Assembly (NCBI RefSeq): GCF_900119085.1
Contig: NZ_FPIQ01000010.1
Coordinates: 33,793 to 97,792, forward strand
Source: Nitrosovibrio sp. Nv17
GTDB lineage: Bacteria > Pseudomonadota > Gammaproteobacteria > Burkholderiales > Nitrosomonadaceae
DNA: 64,000 nucleotides
Direction: 5' to 3'
Shown: positions 50,557-63,704 of the stretch, in pieces
Layout: each line of letters starts with the position of its first letter
How positions within the stretch are numbered: position 1 is the first letter of the stretch
The notes under the pieces: model-generated
What the model was told of the DNA's origin: nothing
Databases searched by the model: none
The model's input: the letters and a program-made list of their open reading frames with translations, nothing else
Made by a program: the position numbers and the translations under genes

Positions 50557-52782
50557 ATGAAGGGATTCTCGACATACCTGCCGCTGTCGCTCGTGCTCCT
50601 CGTGTGCGCCTGCGGCGATCGCGCCTGGAACGATCCCTATCCGGCCGATCATGCGGGAGAGAACATTCTTTACACTGCGTTCGCGGAGCGCCCCAAGCAC
50701 CTGGATCCGGTACAATCCTACAGTTCCAACGAGATCCTGCTGACGACGCAGATCTACGAGCCGCCGCTGCAATACCACTACCTGGCGCGTCCCTACACCC
50801 TGGTCCCGCTGGGTGCCGCGCGCATGCCGGTGGTGCGCTACCTCGACCAACAGGGGACGCTCCTGCCGGACGACGCGGATCCTGTCCGGATCGCCCATAC
50901 GGTCTATGAGATCTCCATCCGGCCGGGAGCGAGATACCAGCCCCATCCCGCCTTCGCCAGGGACGGGCGCGGCGAATTCCGCTACCACGACCTCACGGCC
51001 GGGGATCTGGCGGATATTCACCGGCTGTCGGACTTTCCCCAAACCGGCTCGCGCGAACTGACAGCCGATGACTACGTGTTCGAGATCAAGCGGCTGGCCC
51101 ATCCCAGGCTGCATTCTCCCATCTTCGGCCTCATGGCGGACTACATCGTGGGACTGCGGGAGTATTCCGCCACGCTGCACGCCGCCGTCGCCCAGCAAGC
51201 GGACACCGCCTACCTGGACTTGAACCGCTACCCGCTGGAGGGGGCCGAGGCCGTGGACCGCCATACCTACCGCATCAAGATCCGGGGCAAGTATCCCCAG
51301 TTCCTGTACTGGCTGACGATGCCCTTCTTTTCCCCCATTCCCTGGGAGGCCGAGCGCTTCTACGCGCAGCCGGGCCTGGCGGAGAAGAACATCACCTTTG
51401 ACTGGTATCCCGTGGGGACCGGACCCTACATGCTGACCGAGAATGATCCCAACCGCAGGATGGTGCTGGAAAGAAATCCCAATTTCCACGGCGAGCGCTA
51501 TCCCTCCGAGGGGGCGCCGGCGGACGTGGCGGCGGGCCTGCTCGCGGATGCCGGCAAGCCCATGCCGTTCATCGACAAGGTGGTCTCCACCCGTGAAAAG
51601 GAGAGCATCCCGCGCTGGAACAAATTCCTTCAGGGCTATTACGATACTTCCGGCATCGGTTCGGACAGCTTCGACCAGGCGGTGCAGGTGACGGGTCAGG
51701 GGGAGGCGACCGTGACCGAGGCGATGCGTCGTCAGGGCATCCGCCTGGAGACTGCGGTGGCGGCGTCCACTTACTACATGGGATTCAACATGCTCGACCC
51801 GGTGGTGGGCGACGGCGGCGCCACGGAACGGGTGCGCGAGTCCGCGCGGAAACTGCGTCAGGCCATTTCCATCGCGGTGGATTACGAGGAATATGTTTCG
51901 ATATTCGCCAATGGGCGCGGCATACCGGCCCAGGGGCCGATCCCGCCCGGCATCGCCGGCCACCGCGAAGGCCGGGAAGGGATGAACCCGATCGTCTACC
52001 AATGGGTCGACGGCCAGATGCGGCGCAGGCCGATCGCGGACGCCCGGGCGCTCCTGGCCGAGGCGGGTTATCCGAACGGAGTGGATTCGAAAACAGGCGC
52101 GCCTCTGGTGCTGTACTTCGACGTCACCGCGCGCGGGGCCGACGACAAGGCGAGCCTGGACTGGATGCGCAAGCAGTTCCAGAAGCTCAACATCCAGCTG
52201 GTGGTTCGCAGCACCGACTACAACCGCTTCCAGGACAAGATGCGCAAGGGCAATGCGCAGATATTCGAATGGGGCTGGAACGCGGACTACCCCGATCCGG
52301 AGAACTTCCTGTTCCTGCTGCACAGCGCGCAGCGGAGGGTCGGCGGGGACGGCGCCAATTCCGCGAACTACGCCCGCGCCGAGTACGACCGCCTGTTCGA
52401 GCGCATGAAGAACATGGAGAACGGCCCCAGGCGCCAGCAGATCATCGACCGCATGGTCGATCTCCTGCGTCATGATGCGCCCTGGCTGTGGGGGTTCCAT
52501 CCCAAGGACTACGGCCTCTACCACGCATGGTACGGCAATGTGAAGCCCAGCCGTCTGGCGCACAACACCCTCAAGTACGTCCGCATCGACGCGGCGCTGC
52601 GGCAGCGCAAGCGGCACGAATGGAACCGGCCGGTACTGTGGCCGATCGTGCTGGCAGCGGCGATGCTGACGGCAATTCTGGCTCCTGCAGCAATCGCCTA
52701 TCGGCGTAGGGAGCGGGAGACGGCGAACCGGCACGGCCAGCCGGAGCAGGAGGCGAATGCCCGGGAGGATGGCGTTGCTTAA
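50557..52782 (+). CDS. Peptide-type ABC transporter substrate-binding lipoprotein with C-terminal membrane helix
   Basis: Family 5 solute-binding protein (OppA/DppA/YejA type) of 741 residues. The N-terminus is a signal peptide with cysteines at 17 and 19 (LLVCACGD), the latter the probable lipidation site. Core segments include [31 protein letters not shown] and [15 protein letters not shown]. Unusually, a predicted transmembrane helix lies near the C-terminus (about residues 689-710, [23 protein letters not shown]), followed by a charged tail. Such a second anchor is not typical of binding proteins. It overlaps the first permease gene by 26 bp. Likely substrates are peptides, inferred from family only. 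Confidence 0.88.
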   Translation: MKGFSTYLPLSLVLLVCACGDRAWNDPYPADHAGENILYTAFAERPKHLDPVQSYSSNEILLTTQIYEPPLQYHYLARPYTLVPLGAARMPVVRYLDQQGTLLPDDADPVRIAHTVYEISIRPGARYQPHPAFARDGRGEFRYHDLTAGDLADIHRLSDFPQTGSRELTADDYVFEIKRLAHPRLHSPIFGLMADYIVGLREYSATLHAAVAQQADTAYLDLNRYPLEGAEAVDRHTYRIKIRGKYPQFLYWLTMPFFSPIPWEAERFYAQPGLAEKNITFDWYPVGTGPYMLTENDPNRRMVLERNPNFHGERYPSEGAPADVAAGLLADAGKPMPFIDKVVSTREKESIPRWNKFLQGYYDTSGIGSDSFDQAVQVTGQGEATVTEAMRRQGIRLETAVAASTYYMGFNMLDPVVGDGGATERVRESARKLRQAISIAVDYEEYVSIFANGRGIPAQGPIPPGIAGHREGREGMNPIVYQWVDGQMRRRPIADARALLAEAGYPNGVDSKTGAPLVLYFDVTARGADDKASLDWMRKQFQKLNIQLVVRSTDYNRFQDKMRKGNAQIFEWGWNADYPDPENFLFLLHSAQRRVGGDGANSANYARAEYDRLFERMKNMENGPRRQQIIDRMVDLLRHDAPWLWGFHPKDYGLYHAWYGNVKPSRLAHNTLKYVRIDAALRQRKRHEWNRPVLWPIVLAAAMLTAILAPAAIAYRRRERETANRHGQPEQEANAREDGVA

Positions 52783-53752
52783 CTACGTCATCCGGCGGGT
52801 GTTGTATGCCATTCCCATCCTGGTGGGCGTGAACCTGATCACCTTTGCCCTGTTCTTCGTGGTGAACAGCCCCGACGACATGGCCCGCATGCAGCTGGGG
52901 GTCAAGTATGTGACGCCAGAGGCCATCGACAAGTGGAAGGCGGAGCGCGGCTACGACAAGCCGCTGGTCTTCAACGCCGCGGCGGACGGCGTGGCGCGCC
53001 TCACGCAGACCATATTCTTCGAGAAGTCGGTCGCCATGTTCGCTTTCGACTTCGGCCGCGCCGATGACGGGCGCGACATCGCCCACGAAATCAGGATGCG
53101 CATGCTGCCGAGCCTTGCCATTGCGCTGCCGGTATTTCTGCTGGGCCTGGCGACCCATATCGTGTTTGCGCTGACCATGGTGCTTTTCAGGGCGACCTAC
53201 GTGGACTTCTGGGGAGTGGTACTGTGCGTTGCGCTGATGTCCGTATCCAGCCTGTTCTACATCATCGGGGGCCAGTTCCTGGTCAGCAAGCTGTGGCACC
53301 TCGTTCCCATCTCGGGATACGGCGACGGCCCCGACGCGGTCCGGTTCCTGATACTGCCGGTCGTCATCGGGGTGTTGAGCGGTGCGGGCGCCAGTACGCG
53401 CTGGTACCGCACCCTGTTCCTGGAGGAGATGGGCAGAGACTATGTGCGCACCGCCCGCGCCAAGGGATTGCCGGAGCGTCTCGTGCTGTTCCGGCACGTG
53501 CTCGGGAACGCGATGATCCCGATCCTGACCGGCACGGTGGTGGTGATTCCGCTGCTGTTCCTCGGCAGCCTGATCGCCGAATCCTTCTTCGGCATTCCCG
53601 GACTGGGAAGCTACACCATCGATGCGATCAATTCCCAGGATTTTGCGGTGGTGCGCGCCATGGTGTTCCTGGGATCGCTGCTCTACATCGTCGGGCTGAT
53701 CCTGACGGACGTCTCCTATACGCTGGTGGATCCCCGGGTGAGGCTGGAATGA
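52757..53752 (+). CDS. Peptide-type ABC transporter permease (OppB/DppB-like)
   Basis: Inner-membrane subunit of 331 residues. It begins [23 protein letters not shown], the classical DppB-type first helix, and contains the EAA-loop region [36 protein letters not shown] at 52748-52753 lies close to the ATG at 52757; an ATG at 52769 is the alternative. It overlaps the preceding binding-protein gene and its stop overlaps the next permease (ATGA). Confidence 0.93.
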   Translation: MPGRMALLNYVIRRVLYAIPILVGVNLITFALFFVVNSPDDMARMQLGVKYVTPEAIDKWKAERGYDKPLVFNAAADGVARLTQTIFFEKSVAMFAFDFGRADDGRDIAHEIRMRMLPSLAIALPVFLLGLATHIVFALTMVLFRATYVDFWGVVLCVALMSVSSLFYIIGGQFLVSKLWHLVPISGYGDGPDAVRFLILPVVIGVLSGAGASTRWYRTLFLEEMGRDYVRTARAKGLPERLVLFRHVLGNAMIPILTGTVVVIPLLFLGSLIAESFFGIPGLGSYTIDAINSQDFAVVRAMVFLGSLLYIVGLILTDVSYTLVDPRVRLE

Positions 53753-55265
53753 CGTCCTTCAAGCCGGTGGTGCTCTGGACGGATGCCTTCGTCTACCTGC
53801 TGCTGGTGGTCGTCTTCGCGTTCGCCTGGCATGTGCGCCGTAACGAGCGTCTGCTGGCGCCATGGCGGCGCGTGGGCCGCAGCGCGAGCGGCATGGCGGC
53901 ACTGACGGTGCTGGGGTGCTTCATCGTGGTCGGGCTGCTCGATACGGTGCATCTGCGGCCCGCCGTCGAGCACGGTGGCGATGCCGGCGGCGAACAGGCC
54001 TACAGCGTGGAGGTGCTGAGCCTGCTCGACGTCCTGGCCACCCCCTTGCGCACGCGCGTGGAAAAGACCTATTCCGCTCCGTTCTCCGCATTCCTGTACG
54101 CGCGCGAGACCGTGGAGCTGCCGGATGGGCACCAGATCCGGACGTTTCCCAGGCTGCAGTTCGGCGGTGCGCATCTGCAGGATCCGGATAGCGAGCTTGT
54201 GGCCGATGTCGCCGGAAGAGCCGCTGCGGGCGCGGGTCTCGGACTGCTGGCGTGGGGAATGGCGGTGGTGGCGCTCGGCGGCTGGCTGGCGCGCCGCGGC
54301 GCCCGGGGATGGCGGGAGACGCTTGCCGCCATCCGACGGGGTGCGACGCCGGTGCAGTGGAACGTGGTGTGCATCACGCTGGCCTGCATTCTGCCGCTGT
54401 GCGGGGCTGCGCTGGCGCTGGCGGACAGCTACCACATACTCGGCACCGACAAGGTGGGCCAGGACGTCTTCTACCAGTCGTTGAAGAGTATACGTACCGG
54501 TCTGGTGATCGGAACACTCACCACCCTGATGATGCTGCCTTTTGCGCTGCTGCTGGGCATCATGGCCGGCTATTTCCGCGGCTGGGTGGACGACGTCATC
54601 CAGTACCTGTACACCACTCTGAGCTCGATTCCGAGCGTCCTGCTGATCGCGGCGACGGTGCTGATGATGCAGGTCTACATCGAGACCCGTCCGGAGTGGT
54701 TCGACACCGCGGCCGCGCGTGCCGATCTGCGCCTCCTGTTCCTGTGCGTCATACTGGGCGTCACCAGCTGGAGCGGCCTGTGCCGGCTGCTGCGGGGCGA
54801 AACCCTGAAGCTGCGGGAGATGGAGTACATCCAGGCCGCCCATGCATTCGGCGTTTCGCACTGGCGCATCATCGGCCGCCACATCCTGCCCAATGTGATG
54901 CACATCGTGCTGATCGCGACGGTGATGGATTTCAGCGGGCTGGTGCTGGCCGAGGCGGTGCTGTCCTACGTGGGGGTCGGCGTCGATCCCTCCATGATCA
55001 GCTTCGGTACCATGATCAATGCCGCACGGCTGGAGATGGCGCGCGAGCCGATGGTGTGGTGGACGCTGCTGGCCGCCTTCGGCTTCATGTTCGCGCTGGT
55101 GCTGAGTGCCAACCTGTTCGCGGATGCGGTGCAGCATGCCTTCGATCCGCGGAAGAAGATGCTGTCGGCGACCATGCCCCCGCGGCACGCCCGGGCCGCC
55201 CGGCGTGCGGGCAGGCAGCCGCAGGCCTCCTCTTCCGCTTCGGTGACGGAGCGCGCGCCCCGGCC

Positions 55266-55269
<4 letters not shown>
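53749..55269 (+). CDS. Peptide-type ABC transporter permease (OppC/DppC-like) with extended N-terminal region
   Basis: Second permease, 506 residues, against about 300 in DppC. The extra N-terminal part has helices near residues 10-28 and 45-65, then an extracytoplasmic stretch (about 66-150), and further helices near 155-175 and 200-220. The canonical core starts with HILGTDKVGQDVFYQSLKSIRTGL and includes the EAA loop GETLKLREMEYIQAAHAFGVSHWRIIGRHILPN (key residues E-A-A-G). The tail is Arg/Ala/Ser-rich. Coupled by overlapping codons to both neighbours. Confidence 0.9.
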
Positions 55270-57394
<2,125 letters not shown>

Positions 57395-57398
<4 letters not shown>

Positions 57399-59005
57399 CG
57401 GTTGAACAGGAAGTCGCGCGCCGCCGCACGTTTGCCATCGTTTCTCACCCGGATGCGGGGAAGACCACGCTGACGGAAAAGCTGCTGCTGTTCGCCGGCG
57501 CGATCCACATCGCGGGCAGCGTGAAGGCGCGCAAGGCCAGCCGCCATGCCACCTCCGACTGGATGGAGATCGAAAAGCAGCGCGGCATCTCGGTTGCCAG
57601 CTCGGTAATGCAAATGGAATACAGAGGCAGCGTCATCAACCTGCTGGACACGCCGGGACACCAGGATTTCTCCGAGGATACCTACCGCGTGCTGACGGCC
57701 GTGGATGCCGCGCTGATGGTGATCGACGCGGCCAACGGTGTGGAGGCGCAGACGCTGCGCCTGCTGGAAGTGTGCCGCGCGCGGGGAACGCCCATCCTGA
57801 CCTTCGTGAACAAGATGGATCGCGAGGTACGGGAGCCGCTCGACCTGCTGGACGAGATCGAGCGGGTGCTGGGCATGACGACGGTGCCTTTCACCTGGCC
57901 CCTGGGGATGGGCCACGCCTTTCGTGGCGTATTCGATCTGCGGCGCGACCGCATGCGCGTGTTCCATCCCGGTACCGACCGGCTGGATGAGGACGATGAA
58001 ATCATCCACGGCCTGGAACATCCCGAGATCACAGCACGCTTTGCGGAGCAGGCTGCCCATGCCTCCCAGGAGATCGAACTGATCCGCGGCGCCTCGCCCG
58101 CGTTCGACCCGGCTGCCTTTCTTGCGGGTGCGCAGACGCCGGTATTCTTCGGTTCGGCGATCAACAACTTCGGCGTGCGCGAAGTGCTCGACGCCCTCGT
58201 CGACTTGGCGCCGCCACCGGGTCCGCGCCCCGCCCTGCAGCGCCGGATACAACCTGGCGAGCCCGCTTTCACCGGTGTCGTGTTCAAGATCCAGGCGAAC
58301 ATGAATCCCGCACACCGGGACCGGATCGCATTCGTCCGTGTCTGTTCCGGGCGTTTCGAACGCGGCATGACTCTCAAGGTTGCGCGCAACGGCAAGGACA
58401 TCCGCACCCATGGAGTCGTATCCTTTCTTTCGCAGCGGCGTGAGCTGCTCGATACTGCCCATGCCGGAGACATCATCGGCATTCCCAATCACGGGACGCT
58501 GCAGCTGGGGGATACGTTGACGCAGGGCGAAATCCTGCAGTTCACGGGCCTGCCGTTCTTCGCCCCCGAAATCTTCCAGACGGCGGAGCTGGCCGATCCC
58601 ATGCGCAGCAAGCAGCTCAAGCTGGGCCTGGCCCAGCTGGGCGAGGAGGGGGCGATCCAGGTGTTTCGCCCGCACCTCGGCGGCGCGTTGCTGCTGGGCG
58701 CGGTGGGTATCCTGCAGTTCCAGGTGGTGGCGCACCGCCTCAAGCACGAATACGGGGTGGAGGCGAGGCTGGTACCTGCGCGATACCAGCTCGCGCGCTG
58801 GGTGACATGCGGCGATGAACGCGAGCTCAAGCGCTTCATCGCCGCCAATGCGCACCGCATTGCGTACGATGTGGTGGAGGCCCCCACCTTCCTGGCCGCG
58901 TTCGAGGTGGAACTGAGCGTGGCCCAGGAGAACTGGGCGTCGATCCGGTTCCACAGGCTGCGCGAGCATGCCGGTCTGGTATTCCAGGACAGCATGGGAG
59001 GATAG
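57395..59005 (+). CDS. prfC: Peptide chain release factor 3
   Basis: Translational GTPase that recycles RF1/RF2 and aids quality control, 536 residues. The G domain has G1 [13 protein letters not shown], switch and G3 segments [11 protein letters not shown] and [14 protein letters not shown], and G4 NKMDRE. EF-Tu-like and RF3-specific C-terminal domains follow. AAGGAAAA precedes the ATG. It overlaps the ABC ATPase stop (ATGA), so it may be translated from the peptide-transport transcript even though the functions are unrelated. Confidence 0.97.
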
Positions 59006-59088
59006 GGCCGTGGCGGGGTTTGGGTTTATACTGGTGCCAGGGTCGGCCGGCGGGCAACGACGAGTGGCGCGGGGAGGAGGTGCATGCG

Positions 59089-60552
59089 GTGGGAAAGGGT
59101 GACCATGCGGTTGCCGGGTCGCGGCTGATGGCCGCCGATGGGAGGCAGGACGCGCCGGAGGAGCCGGCGGGAGGCGCGCAGGCGTGGTCGGGCCGGTTCT
59201 CGGAACCGGTGTCGGAACTGGTGCAGCGCTACACGGCCTCGGTGGGATTCGACCACAGGCTGGCCGAATACGACATCGAAGGTTCGCTGGCCCATGCGCG
59301 GATGTTGCACGGAGCGGGCATCATCGATGTGGGCGACCTGACCGCGATCGAGTCGGGACTGGAGCAGATTCGCGGGGAGATCCGCAGCGGCCGGTTCGTC
59401 TGGCGGCTAGAGCTGGAGGACGTTCATCTCAACATCGAGAAGCGCCTGACCGCGCTCGTCGGCGACGCCGGCAAACGCCTGCACACGGCACGATCGCGCA
59501 ACGACCAGGTCGCGACCGACGTGCGCCTCTACCTGCGCGCGTCGATAGACCGGATCGTCGGCCTGCTGCACGGCATGCAGCACGCGCTGGTGGACCTCGC
59601 CGAGCAGCATGCGGACACGGCGATGCCCGGGTTCACCCACCTGCAGGTGGCGCAGCCCATCGTCCTGGGGCACCACCTTATGGCCTACTTCGAAATGCTG
59701 AAACGCGACGTCGAGCGGCTGGCCGACTGCCGGAAGCGGGTGAACAGGCTGCCGCTGGGGGCAGCGGCGCTTGCCGGGACGAGCTACCCTATCGATCGCG
59801 AGGCGGTGGCGCGGCAGCTGGGATTCGATGGCGTATGCGCGAATTCGCTGGATGCAGTGTCCGACCGGGATTTTGCGATCGAGTTCTGCGCTGCCGCGGC
59901 GCTGGTCATGACGCACCTGTCGCGACTGTCGGAGGAGTTGATACTCTGGATGAATCCATCGTTCGGTTTCATCGATATCGCCGACCGTTTCTGCACGGGT
60001 TCGTCCATCATGCCGCAGAAGAAGAACCCGGATGTTCCGGAGCTGGTGCGCGGCAAGACGGGACGCGTCAACGGACATCTGGTGGCGTTGCTGACCCTGA
60101 TGAAGGCGCAGCCGCTGGCCTACAACAAGGACAACCAGGAAGACAAGGAGCCGCTTTTCGACACGGTGGAAACCCTAGCGGATACCTTGCGCGTGTATGC
60201 CGCGATGCTGCGGGGCGTGCGCGTCGACGCGGAGGCGATGCGCGCCGCCGCCATGCGCGGCCATGCCACCGCCACCGACCTGGCGGACTACCTGACAAAG
60301 AAGGGTTTGCCCTTCCGCGAAGCACACGAGGCCGTTGCCCGCGCCGTGCGCTTTGCCGACGAGTGCGGACAGGATCTGGGCGCACTCGCGCTCACGGATC
60401 TGCGCCGGTTTTCCCCCCTGATCGACGACGATGTCTACGCCGTCCTCACGCTGGAAGGATCGGTGCGCAGCCGCGACCATATCGGCGGCACGGCGCCTGC
60501 CCAGGTGCGGGCCGCCGTCGGGCGGGCGCGGGAATGGCTGTCGCGGCCGTAA
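59089..60552 (+). CDS. argH: Argininosuccinate lyase
   Basis: Splits argininosuccinate to arginine and fumarate, the last step of arginine synthesis. The fumarase-superfamily signature is [20 protein letters not shown]. The conserved start of the family, [21 protein letters not shown], begins around residue 31. GTG at 59089 is chosen because AGGAGG stands at 59075-59080, eight bases away; the in-frame ATG at 59128 would remove 13 residues and has no such site. TATACT at 59027-59032 could be its -10 element. Length 487 residues. Confidence 0.96.
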   Translation: MGKGDHAVAGSRLMAADGRQDAPEEPAGGAQAWSGRFSEPVSELVQRYTASVGFDHRLAEYDIEGSLAHARMLHGAGIIDVGDLTAIESGLEQIRGEIRSGRFVWRLELEDVHLNIEKRLTALVGDAGKRLHTARSRNDQVATDVRLYLRASIDRIVGLLHGMQHALVDLAEQHADTAMPGFTHLQVAQPIVLGHHLMAYFEMLKRDVERLADCRKRVNRLPLGAAALAGTSYPIDREAVARQLGFDGVCANSLDAVSDRDFAIEFCAAAALVMTHLSRLSEELILWMNPSFGFIDIADRFCTGSSIMPQKKNPDVPELVRGKTGRVNGHLVALLTLMKAQPLAYNKDNQEDKEPLFDTVETLADTLRVYAAMLRGVRVDAEAMRAAAMRGHATATDLADYLTKKGLPFREAHEAVARAVRFADECGQDLGALALTDLRRFSPLIDDDVYAVLTLEGSVRSRDHIGGTAPAQVRAAVGRAREWLSRP

Positions 60553-60564
60553 CCGGCCCACGCC

Positions 60565-61464
60565 GTGTCATCCTCCTGGAAACGGGTCGCCGCACAGGTG
60601 GGCGCACAGATCTCCGCCGCGACCGGCGTGCCGTTTGCGGCGGAGACGGCTGCCGCGGTCCGCGGAGGGTGTATCAACGAGGCCTATCGGATCGAGGGCG
60701 GCGGGCGGCGTTTTTTCATCAAGCTCAACCGGGTCGGCAGCCTGGCGATGTTCGAGGCGGAGGCCGCGGGCCTGCGGGAGATCCTGGATTCGTGCACGTT
60801 GCGTGTTCCTGCGCCGGTCTGCTGGGGCGAGAGCCCGTGCGGATCGTGGCTGGTGCTGGAGTACCTGGAGATGGCATGCGCCTCAGGCGATGCTGCAGCG
60901 CTGGGGAGAGGACTGGCGGCGATGCACCGCACCGTGGCGAGGGAATTCGGCTGGGCGCGCGACAATACCATCGGCGGCACGCCGCAGCCCAACCGCCCCA
61001 CCTCCGCCTGGGCCGTATTCTGGCGCGAGCAGCGGCTGGCCCACCAGTTGCAGCTCGCATGGCGCAACGGCCATGAAGCATCCCTGCAGGCACGGGGCGA
61101 ACAACTGCTGGAGCGGCTGGACGCCTTCTTCGCAGGCACGGAGCCGGTCGCTTCCCTGCTGCACGGCGATCTGTGGAGCGGCAACCATGGCTATGACGTC
61201 GCGGGGCGGCCGCTGCTTTTCGATCCGGCGGTCTACTATGGCGATCGGGAGACGGATCTCGCCATGACGGAACTGTTCGGCGGCTTCCCGGCCACATTCT
61301 ACGCAGCTTACCGGGAAGCCTATCCCCTGGATCAGGGCTATGCCGTACGCAAGATCCTCTACAACCTGTACCATGTGCTGAATCATCTCAATCTCTTCGG
61401 AGGTGGATATCTGCAGCAGGCGCGGCGCATGATGGAGCAGCTGCTGGCGGAGACGCGAGGGTAG
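60565..61464 (+). CDS. Fructosamine kinase / YniA-like phosphotransferase
   Basis: Member of the fructosamine-3-kinase family (APH fold), 299 residues. Family fructosamine kinases phosphorylate sugar adducts on proteins so that they fall off; bacterial members often act on ribulosamines. Motifs: the Lys-containing RFFIKLNRVGS, the catalytic loop LLHGDLWSGNHG, and the metal-binding FDPAVYYGDRETDLAMTELFGG. The start is GTG at 60565, 13 bp after argH. It converges with priA. Confidence 0.93.
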   Translation: MSSSWKRVAAQVGAQISAATGVPFAAETAAAVRGGCINEAYRIEGGGRRFFIKLNRVGSLAMFEAEAAGLREILDSCTLRVPAPVCWGESPCGSWLVLEYLEMACASGDAAALGRGLAAMHRTVAREFGWARDNTIGGTPQPNRPTSAWAVFWREQRLAHQLQLAWRNGHEASLQARGEQLLERLDAFFAGTEPVASLLHGDLWSGNHGYDVAGRPLLFDPAVYYGDRETDLAMTELFGGFPATFYAAYREAYPLDQGYAVRKILYNLYHVLNHLNLFGGGYLQQARRMMEQLLAETRG

Positions 61465-61475
61465 CGCGCGCAGCG

Positions 61476-63704
61476 TCAGAATTCGAGGGGATCCACGTCC
61501 AAAGTCCATCGCACCTTGCGCCCCGGCAGGGCGTCGAGCCGCTCGCGCCATGCGGAAAGGAATGCCTGCAGCTGGCTGCGGGACCCGGCCTGCACCAGCA
61601 GGTAGGCGCGCTCCACTCCTTTCAGACGCGCCATGTGGGCGGGTACCGGATCGAACACCTGCACGCGGGAAGTCGGATTCGCCGCGGCGGCGGCGCGATC
61701 GAGGAAAGCCAGGGCGGTGGCGATCTGCGGCGCTTCCGCCCGCAACAGGGCCTGGTGGACGTAGGGAGGAAATCCTGCGGCTCGCCGTTCGGCGAGCAGC
61801 TCCTGTGCGAGCGCATCGTAGTCGTGCCGCCGCAGCGCCTGATAGAGCGGATGGCCCGGAAATTCGGTCTGAACCAGCACCTCTCCCGGTATGTCGGCCC
61901 GTCCCGCCCTGCCCGCCACCTGCATCAGCTGGGCAAACAGCCGTTCCGATGCGCGGAAATCGGTACTGAACAGCGAGGCATCGGGATTCAGGATGCCTAC
62001 CAGGGATAGGTGCGGAAAATCATGCCCCTTCGCCAGAATCTGGGTGCCCACCAGGATGTCCACGCGTTGCGCCTGGATATCCTCGAGGATGGAGGGCCAT
62101 GCATTCCTACGGCGCGTGCTGTCGCGATCGATGCGCAGGATGCGTGCCTCGGGGAAGCGTTCCGCCAGCGCCGCCTCGATCCGCTGCGTTCCATGTCCCA
62201 GCAGCGTCACGTCCTGGTTCCCGCAGGCTGCACAGGCCTGCGGGAACCGTTCCTGGTGGCCGCAGTGGTGGCAGCGCAGACATTTCTCGCGCAGGTGTGC
62301 CACCAGGCGGCTGGCGCACCGGTGGCAGGTGGCGACCCAGGCGCACGACTTGCACCGCAGCACCGGCGCATAGCCTCGGCGATTGATGAAAACCAGGCTT
62401 TGCTGGCGCAGCGCGAGGCGCTCCGCCAGGGCGGCGATCAGAGGTGCGGACAGGCCGTCGCGAGTTTCGACGGTGCGCAGGTCGACGCAGCGGATGGCGG
62501 GCAGCGAGGCGCCACGGTTTGCGCGCGTGCGCAGGAAGAGTCCATGGTAGCGATGATCGGCGGCGTTGCGATAGCTTTCGAGCGACGGTGTGGCGGAACC
62601 CAGCACTACCGGCACGCGTGCGTGCCGGGCGCGGAAGATCGCGGTATCCCGTGCCGAGTAGCGCAGGCCCTCCTGCTGCTTGAACGAGGCGTCATGCTCC
62701 TCGTCCACGATGATCAGGCCGAGCTTCGACATGGGGGTGAATACCGCAAGGCGCGTGCCCAGGATGATGCGGGCCGCTCCTTGCCGTGCCTGTAGCCAGG
62801 CCCGTACGCGTTCGCCGGATGCCAGTCCGCTGTGCAGGCGGATCAGCGGCGTGGCGGGAAACCGAGCCCGGAAAACCGCCTCGAGCTGGGGCGTCAAGCT
62901 GATTTCGGGAACCAGCACCAGCGCCTGCCGCCCTTGATGCAGCACATGGGCGATCAGCCGCAGGTAGACCTCCGTTTTTCCGCTGCCGGTGACGCCCTGC
63001 AGCAGCCATGGATGATAGTCATGCATGGCGGAGGTGATGCTGCGGACGGCATGCGCCTGGTCTTCGGTCAGGGTCAGGCCCGGGGGCAGGGCCTCTGCCA
63101 CCATGCTTCCGGTGCCGGCAGGCGATTCAGCCGGTTCCCCGGATGCGTTGCGCGGACCGTCCTCGAATTCCTCGATCCAGCCCAGTTGCACGAATTCTTC
63201 CAGGGCGGCCGGCGCGCTTCGCGAACGTCGTCTGGCCTCGTCCCGGCGCAGGACGCCGGATTCCTGAAATTGCGCCAGCAGCTGCCGCCTGATTTTCCTG
63301 CGTGCGGGAATAACGGATGGATCGATGGCCCTGCCCGCGGCGGTAAGGCGATAGCGTGCGGCGCCGGGATCTCCCGCCATGGGCTCGGGGCTGCGCAGCC
63401 TTGCGGGGAGGGCATGCATCACCACTGCGCCCAGGGGATGGTGGTAGTAAGCGCTGCAGAACCGGAGGACGTCGAGTAGATCCGCAGGCAGGGGGGGGGC
63501 GTCCCGGAATATGCAGAAGATGTTCTTGAGCCGGCGCGACGCGGTTGCCGCATCGGCGGCCATTTCCACGATCACGCCCACCATCCGCCGGTTTCCCAGC
63601 GGAACGCACACGCGCGCGCCGACATCTCTTTCGGTGGCGTCCGGTGCGACGTAGTCGAACAGCGTATGGACGGGAACGTCGAGCGCGACGCGGATGACGG
63701 GCAT
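61476..63704 (-). CDS. priA: Primosomal replication restart helicase PriA
   Basis: DEAH-type 3'-5' helicase that restarts stalled forks, 742 residues. The N-terminal DNA-binding domain begins MPVIRVALDVPVHTLFDYVAP. Walker A is LQGVTGSGKTEVYLR and Walker B is IIVDEEHDASFKQQEG. The zinc-binding region has four CxxC-type pairs (LRCKSCAWVATCHRCASR and LRCHHCGHQERFPQACAACG). The helicase C-terminal motifs include GTQILAKGHDFP and QVAGRAGRADIPG. The ATG at 63704 matches the family start. Divergent from whatever follows at the right edge. Confidence 0.98.
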   Translation of the reverse strand: MPVIRVALDVPVHTLFDYVAPDATERDVGARVCVPLGNRRMVGVIVEMAADAATASRRLKNIFCIFRDAPPLPADLLDVLRFCSAYYHHPLGAVVMHALPARLRSPEPMAGDPGAARYRLTAAGRAIDPSVIPARRKIRRQLLAQFQESGVLRRDEARRRSRSAPAALEEFVQLGWIEEFEDGPRNASGEPAESPAGTGSMVAEALPPGLTLTEDQAHAVRSITSAMHDYHPWLLQGVTGSGKTEVYLRLIAHVLHQGRQALVLVPEISLTPQLEAVFRARFPATPLIRLHSGLASGERVRAWLQARQGAARIILGTRLAVFTPMSKLGLIIVDEEHDASFKQQEGLRYSARDTAIFRARHARVPVVLGSATPSLESYRNAADHRYHGLFLRTRANRGASLPAIRCVDLRTVETRDGLSAPLIAALAERLALRQQSLVFINRRGYAPVLRCKSCAWVATCHRCASRLVAHLREKCLRCHHCGHQERFPQACAACGNQDVTLLGHGTQRIEAALAERFPEARILRIDRDSTRRRNAWPSILEDIQAQRVDILVGTQILAKGHDFPHLSLVGILNPDASLFSTDFRASERLFAQLMQVAGRAGRADIPGEVLVQTEFPGHPLYQALRRHDYDALAQELLAERRAAGFPPYVHQALLRAEAPQIATALAFLDRAAAAANPTSRVQVFDPVPAHMARLKGVERAYLLVQAGSRSQLQAFLSAWRERLDALPGRKVRWTLDVDPLEF